64,000 nucleotides of DNA from CAVZVW01 sp963778845 (GCA_963778845.1 CAVZVW010000004.1:1-64000), one strand, 5' to 3'; shown: positions 20,024-29,868, counted from the stretch's first letter. The notes: a model not told the origin generated them from the sequence alone. A program made the numbers and translations.

Positions 20024-21097
20024 TCACCACTGCAGCAGCACGAGCTCGGCGCAGAACCCCGGCCCCATCGCCAGGAGCACGCCCAAGCTCCCCGGCGTCG
20101 GAGGGCACTGAGCCAGCGTCCGCTCCAGCACCAGCAGCACCGAGACCGAGGACACGTTCCCGACCTCCGCCAGACACTCCCGGGTCACGCGCAGCGCCTC
20201 GGGGCGCAGGTCCAGCGCACGCACGATCGCGTCGATCACCTTCGGGCCGCCGGGATGGGCCACCCAGGCGTCGATGTCCGCAACCGTGAGGCCGTGGCCG
20301 GCCAGGAACGCGTCGACGTCGTCGCGCAGGTACTTCTCGACCGTGTCGGCGACCGTGGCCGACAGGACGATGCGGAAGCCGCCCGCCCCGATGTCCCAGC
20401 CCATGACACGCTCGGTCTCGGGGTAGAAGCGGCTGCGGCTGCCCAGCACCTGCGGCGCGGCGGGGCGCAGCCCCATGGTCGTCGCTCGACGATCGCCGAC
20501 CATGACGACCGCGGCCGCGCCGTCGCCGAAGAGCCCGCTGGCCACGAGGTTGGCCGTGGACGCGTCGTCGCGCTGCATCGTGAGCGAGCAGAGCTCGACG
20601 GCCACGAGGACGGCGACGCCGTCGGGGTGCCCGACGAGGTAGTCGTGCAGTCGCGCGATGCCCGCCGCGCCCGCGACGCAGCCGAGGCCGAAGATGGGCA
20701 GCCGCTTGACGTCGGGGCGCAGCCCCAGCCGGGGGACCAGGCGCGCGTCGATGCTCGGGGCGGCCACCCCTGTGACGGATGCGGACATGATGACGTCGAC
20801 GTCCTCCGCACCCAGCCCCGACGCCGCGAGGGCGGCGGACGTCGCGCGCTCGGCCAGCGCGACCGCGCACTCGATGAACACGTCGTTGGTCTCGCCGAAG
20901 TCGGCGAGGGCGGCGTAGGAGTCCAGGGGCAGGACGAAGTTCCGGGTGCGCACGCCTGCGGCGGCGTGCAGGCGCTCCAGGAGGGGACGCTGGTCGGCGT
21001 GCTCGCCGAGGACGACGTCCGCGAAGGCCGCGGTGATCGCCTCTTGGGAGTACGCGTTGTCGGGCAGCACACCCGCAACGGCGGCGATCGACGTCAT
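20024..21097 (-). CDS. Type III polyketide synthase (alkylresorcinol/phenolic-lipid synthase-like, SrsA-like)
   Basis: 357 residues from ATG 21097 (MTSIAAVAGVLPDNAYSQEA); the frame upstream to 21184 is leader. Thiolase fold with the catalytic triad in view: Cys in PIFGLGCVAGAAGIARL, His in AWVAHPGGPKVIDAI, Asn in GNVSSVSVLLVLER. FGDGAAAVVMVG is also a family hallmark. Such enzymes condense a long acyl starter with malonyl-CoA to give alkylresorcinols or alkylpyrones. It is the first gene of the operon with methyltransferase and flavoprotein. A striking inverted repeat lies 75 bp upstream and may be the operator. Confidence 0.88.
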   Translation of the reverse strand: MTSIAAVAGVLPDNAYSQEAITAAFADVVLGEHADQRPLLERLHAAAGVRTRNFVLPLDSYAALADFGETNDVFIECAVALAERATSAALAASGLGAEDVDVIMSASVTGVAAPSIDARLVPRLGLRPDVKRLPIFGLGCVAGAAGIARLHDYLVGHPDGVAVLVAVELCSLTMQRDDASTANLVASGLFGDGAAAVVMVGDRRATTMGLRPAAPQVLGSRSRFYPETERVMGWDIGAGGFRIVLSATVADTVEKYLRDDVDAFLAGHGLTVADIDAWVAHPGGPKVIDAIVRALDLRPEALRVTRECLAEVGNVSSVSVLLVLERTLAQCPPTPGSLGVLLAMGPGFCAELVLLQW

Positions 21098-21171
21098 GTG
21101 CGGGACGCTACCCGCCGCCTGCCCTGGGCGCCCGATGGCGGATGCGCCGGGAACATCCGGCCACGCGTCTG

Positions 21172-21198
21172 GTCGTATACCCATGGGGGTATGACGAC
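21172..21198. promoter_or_regulatory. Inverted repeat upstream of the type III PKS operon
   Basis: ATACCC-ATGG-GGGTAT (21177-21192) is extended outward by GTCGT and ACGAC with one unpaired base, giving ~11-bp arms. It lies 75 bp upstream of the SrsA-like start. The core resembles operators of CsoR/FrmR-type metal or small-molecule repressors, but no such gene is in the window. The rest of 21098-21381 shows no gene. Confidence 0.4.
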
Positions 21199-21381
21199 GT
21201 CCATTGACGACTGCGCATCAGGAGACGCTGACGTGACGGCGCGCCCCGGCGCTGGCCGTCGTCACCGTCCGGGCTCTGCCCGCAGGCGTCGCGGCGGCGT
21301 TCCGGGCCCGGACCTGCGACCGGTCGGTGTGGTGACCTGACCGGACGCGGCCGGCCGTGGCCCACCCCGACCGGACGCCCG

Positions 21382-22101
21382 TCAGGACGACTTGGCGACA
21401 TCCACCACGATCCGGGACGGGGAGGTCAGCCGCGTCACGGTGAAGCCGGCCTTGCTCGCCAGCCCGATGCCGAAGCTGAGCGTGGCCTCGAAGTCCCCCG
21501 CCGTCGCGATCTCCCGCACCTGCGGCAAGAGCGGCGTGAGCCGGTGCGGTCCGGCGTAGGTGCGCGCGACCTGCGACCCGCTGAGCTGGAAGGAGTTGTC
21601 CAGCGTGGCGCCCTGGACGACGACCTGGATGAACGCCGTGCCCTGCATCGGGACAGGGGCGTCCGAGGGGTCCTCGGTGATCGCGTCGACGTACCGTACG
21701 AGATAGGCGTTCACTGGGCGGTCGAACTCGAGGACGACGCGGTCGTACCCGTCGTGGGTGGCCGCGCGCATCTCGCGCAGGACCGCCGTGGTGTCGTCCA
21801 CTCCGGAGCCCGGCGTGCCGGTCGCCTCGACGTCGGCGGTCGCCGTCGGGGACGGTGAGGCGGGCTCGTCGGTCGAGGTGCCCTGGGTGGCCGGGGCCGC
21901 CGTGCTCGACGCGGCCGGGCCGGTGGCACTCGGTATCGACGTCGTGGCGCCGGCCCCCGACGTGCTCCCCGCCCCGCACGCCGCCAGCAGCAGCACGACG
22001 ACGGCGACCCCCGCCGTGGTGCGCGCCCGGTTCAGCGTGCTCGCCGAGTGCTGGTGGCCGCTTGTCGGCGTCCGGCCGCCGGCAGACCCTTGACCTCGCA
22101 T
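21382..22101 (-). CDS. AMIN-like domain lipoprotein
   Basis: 239 residues from ATG 22101, which has a GGGAGGGG site two bases upstream; the frame continues up to 22236 but upstream residues look like leader. Lipoprotein signal: basic start, hydrophobic VAVVVLLLAACG with the lipobox Cys near residue 42. A Ser/Thr/Ala-rich linker of ~60 residues follows. The C-terminal ~120 residues (YDRVVLEFDRPVNAYLVRYV ... LTSPSRIVVDVAKSS) resemble AMIN-like domains of actinobacterial envelope proteins. Probable surface or cell-wall protein of unknown role. Confidence 0.72.
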   Translation of the reverse strand: MRGQGSAGGRTPTSGHQHSASTLNRARTTAGVAVVVLLLAACGAGSTSGAGATTSIPSATGPAASSTAAPATQGTSTDEPASPSPTATADVEATGTPGSGVDDTTAVLREMRAATHDGYDRVVLEFDRPVNAYLVRYVDAITEDPSDAPVPMQGTAFIQVVVQGATLDNSFQLSGSQVARTYAGPHRLTPLLPQVREIATAGDFEATLSFGIGLASKAGFTVTRLTSPSRIVVDVAKSS

Positions 22102-22390
22102 GACCCCTCCCGTGCCCGATCCGGTGGTGCGCCGCGTGCGCCTGCTCCGGCGCCGCTCGTCGTCCCACGGATGTGTCTCGGTCATCGCACGCCGGGTGTC
22201 CCGGAGACCCGGGACCTCCGTCGCAACGCTGTCCACACCTCATGGACGCCTGTCTCGGGCCTTCGGTTGACGTCGGGGCTGCCGGCTCCCCGACGTGGCC
22301 GCCGGTTACGGGTCGGGACCGCGAATCCGCAGACCGAGGGCGCCGGCTGCGGGTCGAGCCGCGCGTCATTCGTGACGGCGCGATCACAAA

Positions 22391-22401
22391 TTGCTTAGCA
22401 A
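22391..22401. promoter_or_regulatory. Short perfect palindrome before the hydantoinase gene
   Basis: TTGCTTAGCAA, in an unusually AT-rich patch, 36 bp upstream of ATG 22438. It may be a regulator site or part of the promoter. No other copy was noticed. Confidence 0.3.
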
Positions 22402-22437
22402 GAGTTGCCGACGAGATTGTCGAGATCCGCCGATTCA

Positions 22438-25400
22438 ATGGCGCCCATGGATAGCCGACCCGTAACAGCCCTGCCCACAGCGCCGACCATCCGGATCGGC
22501 GTCGACACCGGCGGCACGTTCACCGACGTCGTCGCGTTCGACGAGACCTCCGGCCGGCTCGTCACGACGAAGACGCCGTCCACCCCGGCCGACCCCTCGA
22601 TCGGCTTCATGACCGGCGTGCACAAGGTGCTGGCGCTCATCGGCGCGCCGCCCCACGCCGTCACGTCGGTGGCCCATGGCACGACCGTGGCCACCAACCA
22701 CCTGCTGGAGGGCAAGGTGGAGCGGCTCGGCTTCATCACCACGGTCGGCTACGAGTTCATGCTCGAGATCGCCCGTCAGTCGGTGCCTGACGGCTACGGC
22801 AACAGCTACTTCTGGGTGAAGCCACCGCGCATCGTGCCGGCCGACCTCGTACGCACGGTCGGCGGCCGGCTCGACGTGACCGGTGCCGAGGTGCGGCCGT
22901 TCGACGAGACGGGGGCTGTCGCGGCGGCGCGCTTCTTCCGCGAGCACGGCGTCACGGCCGTCGGGGTCTGCTTCCTCCACGCGTACGCCGACCCGGCTCA
23001 CGAGCACCGGATGCGCGAGGTGCTCTCGCGCGAGCACCCGGACGCCGTCGTGTCGATCAGCAGCGACGTGCTCAGGGAGTACCGCGAGTACGAGCGCAGC
23101 ATGACCACGCTCGTCGACGCCGCCGTCAAGCCCCAGGTCGCGCGGTACGTCGCGACGATCGCCGACCGCCTCGCATCGCTGGCGTCCGACCCCGACCCCG
23201 ACCCCGACCCCGACTGGCACGGTGGCACACAGCGCCAAACAGTTGGGCACGATGGCACACCGCGCCAGGGGGAAACTGGCGCGGTGGCACACCGCGCCAG
23301 TTCGCCGGCGTCGGGGAGGCCACCGCAACGCCGCATCGCGTTCGCGATCATGAAGTCCAACGGCGGCGTGATGTCGGCGGAGGAGATCGTCCACCAGCCC
23401 ATCAGCACGGTGCTGTCCGGGCCGGCGGCCGGCGCCCTCGGGGCGGCGCTGGTCGCGAGCACCGCGGGCTTCGACAAGGTGCTCACGCTGGACGGCGGGG
23501 GCACGTCGACCGACGTCTCGGTGGTGCTCGACGGTCAGCCCACGATCACGACCGAAGGCACGGTCGGTGCGTACCCCAGCCGCATCCCCATGATCGACAT
23601 CGTGACGGTGGGTGCCGGCGGCGGCTCCATCGCCTGGATCTCGCCGGAGGGCACGCTCAAGGTCGGCCCCCGCAGCGCCGGAGCCGACCCGGGCCCGCTC
23701 TGCTACCGAAAGGGCGGGATGGAGCCCACCATCACCGACGCCCACCTCGTTCTCGGTCGCATTCCCCCCCATCTGCTCGGCGGGGAGATCCCCTTGGACG
23801 AGGACGCCGCGCGCGAGGGACTGCAGTCACTCGCCGGCAAGCTGGGCCTGGGGGTGGAGGAGTGCGCTCGCGGCATCCTCGAGATCTCCGCCTGGAACCA
23901 GGCCAACGCGCTGCGCCAGGTGAGCGTCAAGAGGGGGCTCGACGTCCGTGACTTCGTCATGACCACGTTCGGCGGCTCCGGGTCGCTGCTGCTCTGCCGG
24001 CTCGTCGACATCCTCGGGTTGGCCGGGGTCGTCGTCCCGCCCGACCCGGGCAACGTCTCGGCGTTCGGCCTGCTCACCGTCGACGTCCGCACAGACCACG
24101 TGCAGACCGCGGTGATGCGCCACGACCACCTCGACCTCGACCGGGTCGCAGCGGTGTACGCCGACCTCGAGGCGCAGGCCGTCGAGGCACTCGACGTCGA
24201 GGGGTTCGACGCCACGCAGCAGCAGCTCGTGCGCACGGCCGACCTTCGCTACGCCGGCCAGGCGTATGAGGTGCGCGTGCCGGCGCCCTCCGTGGCGGTG
24301 GACGCCGCCTTCGCCGAGGCGGTGGCCCAGTCCTTCCACGCCGCGCACGAGAGGACGTACGGGTACTCCTTCGCCGGGCGCTCCGACCAGGCGGTGGAGT
24401 GGGTCAACCTGCGCGTCACGGGAGTCGGCCCCATCCAGCGGCCGCAGCTGCGCGAGCAGCCGGACGGCGACGGGGACGCCGCGCGCGCACTGACTGGGCG
24501 GCGTCGCGTCGTCTTCGAGGAGCCCGTCGAGGACGCGCCGATCTACGCCCGGTCGCTGCTTGAGCCCGGCGACGAGGTCACCGGGCCGGCGGTGATCGAG
24601 GAGTTCGGATCCACGGTGCCGGTGCACCCCGGCTTCGTGGCGCGGGTCGACCGGTTCACCAACCTGGTGGTCACCCGCCCCCCCGTGCCGACCTCTGTTG
24701 GGTTGGCGTCGACAACGCACGCGTTGGGCGACGACAACCCTTCAGAGGACGCGAAGGCCGTAGACCCTGTGCTCGTCGAGATCGTCGAGGGCACCCTGGC
24801 CAGTGTCGAGAAGGAGGTGGAGACGGCGATCGGGCGCACCTCGCGCAGCCCCATGATCCGTGACGCCCACGACTTCCGTGCGGGGATCCACGACCGGGCC
24901 TTGCGCAAGCTCACCGGCCGCTCCTACTCCGCCCTCGTGCACCCGGTCGCGCGTGACTTCCCCCTGCCGACCATGTGCCCGGGCGACGTCTTCTTCCACA
25001 ACGACGTCTACGAGTCCGAGGGGGGCATCGGCCACCTGCCCGACCTCTGCGTGACTGTGCCGGTGTTCCACGACGACGGCTCGGTCGACGTCGACGTCGA
25101 CGGCCGGACGACGCCGCGCGGCCCCCAGGTGGTCGCGTTCGTCCAGGCGTTCGGCCACCACGACGACATCGGCGGTGCGTGCCCCGGGTCGATGCCCAGT
25201 GGCGCGACGTCGGTGTTCGAGGAGGGTCTGATGGTCCCCCCGATCAAGCTCTGGGACGCCGGCGTGCCCAACCAGGCGGCTCTGCGGATCATGACCCGGA
25301 ACTCCCGGATGCCCGACTCCCTCGCAGCGGACCTGGACGCCGAGTGCTCGGCCTGCCTCATGGGGTCGCGCCGGCTCGGCGAGCTGTTCGACCGCTACGG

Positions 25401-26649
25401 CCGTGCCAGGGTCGAGGCCTGCTTCCAGGCCATCCTCGACAAGACCACCCAGACGTACCGGCGCGAGATCCTGTCCAAGATCCCGGACGGGACGTACGTC
25501 TGGGAGGACTACGCCGAGCACGACGGCGTCGACGAGCCGCGACTGCACACCCAACGGATCACGCTGACGAAGAGCAGTGAGGACGGCGGCCGGCTCGTGA
25601 TCGACTTCACCGGCACCGCGCCCCAGGCCAAGGGGCCCATCAACCACTGCGGGGACTACGCCGACGGCAACTTCCTCAAGAAGTGGCTCGCGCCGATCCT
25701 GCGCAACCTGGCCGACAGCCCCCAGCGGATGGCCGAGCTTGACGTCAACGAGGGCGTCGTCCCACTGATCGAGATGCGGTTCCCGCCGAAGGGCACCTTG
25801 CTCACCCCGGTGTTCCCGGCGCCGACCAACGCCCGCACGTTCGTGATCCTCCGCCTTCTGGGGGTGCTCGCGGGCGTGCTGGCCAAGGCGGTGGAGGGGC
25901 GGATGCCCGCCGACCAGGAGACGATCCGCTACACCGGCGTGCATGGTCACGACGCCGCGGGCAACCACTACCTCATGCGCGAGGTCCTCGGCGGTGGGTC
26001 GGGCGGGCGCTACTACGCCGACGGCGAGGACACCATCCACGTCGTCCCCGACAGCCGCAACATCCCCACGGAGTTCAGCGAGAGCCGCTTCCCTCTGCGG
26101 GTCGAGAGGCTCGGGCTGGCGGTCGACTCGGGTGGCTCGGGCCGATTCCGCGGCGGGCTGGGGTACGAGAAGCACATCCTGATGCTGCGCGACGCCTCGT
26201 TCATGTCCATCGCGGACCGGTCGATCCTGTCGTGCTGGGGGGTCAAGGGCGGTCGAGCCGGACGGCCCTTCCAGGTGACGATCGACCCCGGCGGGCCGAA
26301 CGAGCGCGAGGTCGAGGCGCTCACCGACGCCGAGCCGGTGCGGGCCGGTGAGGTGATCCGGATCCGGACGACGGGTGGCGGGGGCTGGGGGGACCCGCTG
26401 GATCGGCCCGTAGCCGACGTCGAGCGCGACGTGCGATGGGGCAAGGTGTCGCCGTCCGGCGCCCGCGAGGACTATGGCGTGGTCGTCACGGGCTCTTCCG
26501 ATGAGGCAAGCGTGGACGTCGCGGCCACAGTCGACCTCCGGGCTCGGATGCGGGCCGAACGGGGCTCCGACCAGCCGTTCTTCGACCGCGGACCGGGCTA
26601 CGCGCGGCTCGCGGCGGGCGCGACGTCCTCACCCTTCGACTGGCTCTGA
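22438..26649 (+). CDS. ATP-dependent hydantoinase/5-oxoprolinase, HyuA-HyuB fusion
   Basis: About 1,400 residues. The N-terminus has the HyuA phosphate-binding motif IRIGVDTGGTFTDVVAFDE. The HyuA core follows (HGTTVATNHLLEGKVERLGF, TLDGGGTSTDVSVVLDG, GAGGGSIAWI), and from ~residue 770 the HyuB half (GRTSRSPMIRDAHDFRAGIH, NDVYESEGGIGHLPDL, TTGGGGWGDPLDRPV near the end). Such enzymes open lactam or hydantoin rings using ATP. Starts at ATG 22438 or 22447 are both possible. Residues ~250-290 are encoded by a GACCCC run and a triple palindrome (23188-23299), inserted in frame between helices of the HyuA half. Its role beside a barbiturase and carbamoyltransferase is unclear: a cyclic ureide or hydantoin by-product is a fair guess. 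Confidence 0.85.
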   Translation: MAPMDSRPVTALPTAPTIRIGVDTGGTFTDVVAFDETSGRLVTTKTPSTPADPSIGFMTGVHKVLALIGAPPHAVTSVAHGTTVATNHLLEGKVERLGFITTVGYEFMLEIARQSVPDGYGNSYFWVKPPRIVPADLVRTVGGRLDVTGAEVRPFDETGAVAAARFFREHGVTAVGVCFLHAYADPAHEHRMREVLSREHPDAVVSISSDVLREYREYERSMTTLVDAAVKPQVARYVATIADRLASLASDPDPDPDPDWHGGTQRQTVGHDGTPRQGETGAVAHRASSPASGRPPQRRIAFAIMKSNGGVMSAEEIVHQPISTVLSGPAAGALGAALVASTAGFDKVLTLDGGGTSTDVSVVLDGQPTITTEGTVGAYPSRIPMIDIVTVGAGGGSIAWISPEGTLKVGPRSAGADPGPLCYRKGGMEPTITDAHLVLGRIPPHLLGGEIPLDEDAAREGLQSLAGKLGLGVEECARGILEISAWNQANALRQVSVKRGLDVRDFVMTTFGGSGSLLLCRLVDILGLAGVVVPPDPGNVSAFGLLTVDVRTDHVQTAVMRHDHLDLDRVAAVYADLEAQAVEALDVEGFDATQQQLVRTADLRYAGQAYEVRVPAPSVAVDAAFAEAVAQSFHAAHERTYGYSFAGRSDQAVEWVNLRVTGVGPIQRPQLREQPDGDGDAARALTGRRRVVFEEPVEDAPIYARSLLEPGDEVTGPAVIEEFGSTVPVHPGFVARVDRFTNLVVTRPPVPTSVGLASTTHALGDDNPSEDAKAVDPVLVEIVEGTLASVEKEVETAIGRTSRSPMIRDAHDFRAGIHDRALRKLTGRSYSALVHPVARDFPLPTMCPGDVFFHNDVYESEGGIGHLPDLCVTVPVFHDDGSVDVDVDGRTTPRGPQVVAFVQAFGHHDDIGGACPGSMPSGATSVFEEGLMVPPIKLWDAGVPNQAALRIMTRNSRMPDSLAADLDAECSACLMGSRRLGELFDRYGRARVEACFQAILDKTTQTYRREILSKIPDGTYVWEDYAEHDGVDEPRLHTQRITLTKSSEDGGRLVIDFTGTAPQAKGPINHCGDYADGNFLKKWLAPILRNLADSPQRMAELDVNEGVVPLIEMRFPPKGTLLTPVFPAPTNARTFVILRLLGVLAGVLAKAVEGRMPADQETIRYTGVHGHDAAGNHYLMREVLGGGSGGRYYADGEDTIHVVPDSRNIPTEFSESRFPLRVERLGLAVDSGGSGRFRGGLGYEKHILMLRDASFMSIADRSILSCWGVKGGRAGRPFQVTIDPGGPNEREVEALTDAEPVRAGEVIRIRTTGGGGWGDPLDRPVADVERDVRWGKVSPSGAREDYGVVVTGSSDEASVDVAATVDLRARMRAERGSDQPFFDRGPGYARLAAGATSSPFDWL
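23188..23299. repeat. Triple-palindrome element, copy B (inside the hydantoinase gene)
   Basis: Four and a half GACCCC units, then three 23-bp near-palindromes at 23215-23237, 23245-23267 and 23277-23299, with 7- and 9-bp spacers as in copy A. The third is perfect (arms TGGCGCGGTG and CACCGCGCCA around GCA). It adds ~37 codons between LASLAS and SSPASG while keeping the frame open. Confidence 0.85.
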
Positions 26650-26674
26650 GCCGTGCCGAGCTATCCACCGGAGG

Positions 26675-28372
26675 CTACGAGAGGCCGACGATGGTTCCGT
26701 CGTCCGCGATGTCGATGCCGAAGGCGGCAGGTTTCGTCGACAGCCCCGGCATCGTGCGCATGTCGCCGCAGAGCGCGTAGATGAAGCCCGCGCCGACCGA
26801 GGCACGGACCTCGCGGACGGGCAGTCGCCAGCCGGTGGGAGCGCCCAGCAGCTTGGGGTCCGACGAGATGGACAGGTGCGTCTTGGCGATGCAGACCGGC
26901 AGCCGGCCGAAGCCGTTGCGCTCGTAGCTGTCGAGCTGGGTCGCAGCGATCGGGGAGTAGTCCACGCCGTCGGCGCCGTACACCTTGGTCGCGACCGTCT
27001 CGATCTTCTGGCGCAGGGGGACGTCGTCGGGGTAGAGGACGCTGAAGGACGACGGCTCCGCCGCCGCCTCGGCGACGGCCTCTGCGAGCTCCGTGGCACC
27101 CGCACCGCCGTGGGTGAAGTGACGGGACACGGCCACCCGGGCTCCGGCCGACTCCGCGACCTCGCGGATCGCCGCCCACTCGCTCTCGTGGTCGGTGGGG
27201 AAGACGTTGATGGCGACGACGGGCGACACACCGTGCACCCGGATGTTCTCGATCTGCTTGCGCAGGTTGGCCGCACCCGCGTGGACGTCGTCCGGGTTCT
27301 CGGCCAGCAGCTCCTCCGGCAGCGGGCGGCCGGCAGCGATCTTGTACTTGCCCGAGTGCGCCTTCAGTGCGCGCACAGTGGCGACGACGACCGCGGCGTC
27401 GGGGGCCAGACCCGAGACCCTGCACTTGATGTTGAAGAAGCGCTCGGCGCCCATGTCCGCACCGAACCCGGCCTCGGTGATGAGGAAGTCGCCGCCACGG
27501 ATGCCGATGAGGTCGGCCAGCACCGAGGAGTTGCCGGTGGCGATGTTCCCGAACGGCCCGGCGTGGACGAGCACAGGCGTGTGCTCGAGAGTCTGCAGAA
27601 GGTTGGGCTTGACCGCCTCGCGCAGGATCGCCGCCATGGCCCCGGACGCCTTGAGCTCCTCGGCCGTGACCGGGTCGCCGGTGCGGGTGTAGCCGACGAC
27701 GATGCGCGCCAGGCGCGCCTTGAGGTCGGCCAGTGAGGAGGTGAGGGCCAGCAGGGCCATCACCTCGCTGGCAGCCGTGATGTCGAAGCCGGTCTGGCGC
27801 GGGACGCCGTCCAGCCTCGTGCCCAGACCCACGATGATGTTCCGCAGTGCCCGGTCGTTGACGTCGAGGACCCGCCGCCACGTGATGTTGTGGACGTCCA
27901 GACCCAGGGCGTTGCCGTGGTAGAGGTGGTTGTCGACGATGGCCGACAGCAGGTTGTGGGCTGCAGTCACTGCGTGGAAGTCACCGGTGAGATGAAGGTT
28001 GAGCAGCTCCATGGGCACGACCTGGCTGTAGCCGCCGCCTGCCGCTCCGCCTTTGATGCCGAAGGTCGGGCCCATCGAGGGCTGCCTGATCGCGATGGTG
28101 GCCGTCTTGCCGATGTGCTTGAACGCCTGCCCGAGCCCCACCGTCGTCGTGGTCTTGCCCTCCCCGAGCGGGGTGGGGGTGATCGCCGAGACGACGACGT
28201 ACTTCGCTTTCGGCCGGTCGGCCAGCTCCTCGATCGCCTCCAGCCTGATCTTGGCCACGTCCTCGCCGTGCTGCTCCAGCAGGTGGGTTCCTATGCCCAT
28301 CTGGGCCGCGATGTCGGGGAGGGGCTTGAGGACGGCGGCCTGGGCGATCTCCAGGTCGGAGGGGAAGGCCAT
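26675..28372 (-). CDS. fhs: Formate-tetrahydrofolate ligase
   Basis: 565 residues from ATG 28372, preceded by AAAAGGA; ATG 28381 and 28390 are in-frame alternatives. Hallmarks: P-loop-like TPTPLGEGKTTTTVGLGQAF, MGPTFGIKGGAAGGGYSQVV, VITTEAGFGAD-type sequence (ITEAGFGADMGAERFFNIKC), and TGNSSVLADLIGIRGGDFLI. It makes 10-formyl-THF from formate, THF and ATP. It converges on the hydantoinase gene (25 bp between stops) and is divergent from the CoA-transferase. A direct link to the pathway is not evident: it may capture formate, or simply serve one-carbon metabolism. Confidence 0.93.
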   Translation of the reverse strand: MAFPSDLEIAQAAVLKPLPDIAAQMGIGTHLLEQHGEDVAKIRLEAIEELADRPKAKYVVVSAITPTPLGEGKTTTTVGLGQAFKHIGKTATIAIRQPSMGPTFGIKGGAAGGGYSQVVPMELLNLHLTGDFHAVTAAHNLLSAIVDNHLYHGNALGLDVHNITWRRVLDVNDRALRNIIVGLGTRLDGVPRQTGFDITAASEVMALLALTSSLADLKARLARIVVGYTRTGDPVTAEELKASGAMAAILREAVKPNLLQTLEHTPVLVHAGPFGNIATGNSSVLADLIGIRGGDFLITEAGFGADMGAERFFNIKCRVSGLAPDAAVVVATVRALKAHSGKYKIAAGRPLPEELLAENPDDVHAGAANLRKQIENIRVHGVSPVVAINVFPTDHESEWAAIREVAESAGARVAVSRHFTHGGAGATELAEAVAEAAAEPSSFSVLYPDDVPLRQKIETVATKVYGADGVDYSPIAATQLDSYERNGFGRLPVCIAKTHLSISSDPKLLGAPTGWRLPVREVRASVGAGFIYALCGDMRTMPGLSTKPAAFGIDIADDGTIVGLS

Positions 28373-28623
28373 TGCGAGCATCCTTTTCATGCGAGGCACC
28401 CCACCGTCAGGGGTGCCGTCCCGGCGGAACGTAGCCCCGGGGAGGGGCCCACGTCCAGAGTCACGTCGCACATAGCGCAATCGAACGCGCCATACGCAAC
28501 GAACTGTACACTCGAGCCGGGTTGGGCCTCCCGCCGAGCCCTGCAGATGTGGCAGCGTCGCCGCGGTCGATGTGGCAGCCGTTGCCGATGAGGTCGCTGC
28601 GATCGGGCTCCTAGGCTCCAGGG

Positions 28624-29868
28624 ATGACGCAGACCCCCGCCGGCCCGCTGGCCGGCCACCTCGTGGTCGACCTCACCCGAGCCCTTGCCGGGCCGCACGC
28701 GGCGATGATGCTCGGCGACCTCGGCGCCCGGGTCATCAAGGTCGAGGCTCCGGGCACCGGTGACGACACCCGCGGCTGGGGGCCGCCCTTCGTCGACGGC
28801 GAGTCCACGTACTTCCTGTCCTGCAACCGGAACAAGGAGTCCCTCACCCTCGACCTGAAGTCGGACGAGGGTCGCGACGTCCTCGCACGGCTGGTCCGGC
28901 GTGCCGACGTCCTGCTGGAGAACTTCCGCCCGGGCGTCCTGGACCGGCTCGGCTTTCCCGCCTCCCGGCTGCACGAGCTCAACCCTGGCCTCGTGGTGCT
29001 GTCGATCTCGGGCTTCGGCCACGACGGTCCCGAAGGGGGCCGGGCCGGCTACGACCAGATCGCCCAGGGTGAGGGCGGCCTGATGTCGGTGACCGGCCGC
29101 GACGAGCTCGACCCGCAGCGGGTCGGCGTGCCGATCGCCGACCTGCTCGCGGGCATGTACGGAGCCTTCGGCGTGCTGGCCGCGCTGGTCGAGCGAGCCG
29201 GCACCGGTCGCGGCCAGGTGGTGCGCACGAGCCTGCTGGCGGCGATCGTCGGCGTCCATGCCTTCCAGGGCACGCGTTACACCGTCGCCGGCGAGGTCGG
29301 CCGTGCACAGGGCAACCACCACCCCTCGATCTGCCCGTACGGCCTGTTCCACTGCCGTGACTCGGCCGTGCAGATCTCGGTCGGGAGCGAGGGGCTGTGG
29401 CGACGCCTCTGCGGAGGGTTCGGCCTGCCGGCCGACGACGAGGGGCTCGCCACCAACGCTGAGCGGGTGGCGAACCGCGCGCGGGTGATCCAGCTGCTGG
29501 AGTCCGCGTTCGCGACCTACGACGCAGCCGACCTGCTGCCGCGGCTCGCCGAGCTGGGGATCCCCGCCGGGCGCGTGCGCACCCTCGACGAGGTGTACGC
29601 GTGGGACCAGACCCGCTCGCAGGGCCTGATCGTGGACGTCGACCACCAGAGCCTGGGCCCCCTGAAGCTGCCCGGGCCGCCCCTGCGCTTCTTCGTCGAC
29701 TCCGACGGCGACCTCGCAGAGGTCACCCGCACCAGGCACACGGCGCCGCCGACGCTCGGCCAGCACACCCAGGACATCATGGCGTGGCTGGCAGCGACGG
29801 GGGACCGCCCGGAGGAGGGTGCCGCGGGCGAGGCCGACACCGGCGCCGACGCGGGGGGCAAGGCATGA
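28624..29868 (+). CDS. Class III CoA-transferase (CaiB/BaiF family)
   Basis: 414 residues. N-terminal LAGHLVVDLTRALAGPHAAM, LGARVIKVEAPGTGDDTRGW, NRNKESLTLDLKSDEGRDVL, and the conserved catalytic Asp in GRAGYDQIAQGEGGLMSVTG (~residue 144). These enzymes exchange CoA between an acyl-CoA donor and a carboxylate. Its stop overlaps the start of the following carboxyltransferase gene (ATGA), so the two are coupled. In the pathway suggested here it could activate malonate to malonyl-CoA. Family sequence alone does not give the acyl group. Confidence 0.88.
   Translation: MTQTPAGPLAGHLVVDLTRALAGPHAAMMLGDLGARVIKVEAPGTGDDTRGWGPPFVDGESTYFLSCNRNKESLTLDLKSDEGRDVLARLVRRADVLLENFRPGVLDRLGFPASRLHELNPGLVVLSISGFGHDGPEGGRAGYDQIAQGEGGLMSVTGRDELDPQRVGVPIADLLAGMYGAFGVLAALVERAGTGRGQVVRTSLLAAIVGVHAFQGTRYTVAGEVGRAQGNHHPSICPYGLFHCRDSAVQISVGSEGLWRRLCGGFGLPADDEGLATNAERVANRARVIQLLESAFATYDAADLLPRLAELGIPAGRVRTLDEVYAWDQTRSQGLIVDVDHQSLGPLKLPGPPLRFFVDSDGDLAEVTRTRHTAPPTLGQHTQDIMAWLAATGDRPEEGAAGEADTGADAGGKA

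Noticed and set aside
18469..20289. 606-codon plus-strand frame across the srs-like operon
   Set aside because: Covers three well-supported minus-strand genes and has low-complexity shadow composition.
21190..21340. 50-codon ORF after the palindrome
   Set aside because: Arg/Gly/Pro-rich with no ribosome site; most likely non-coding.
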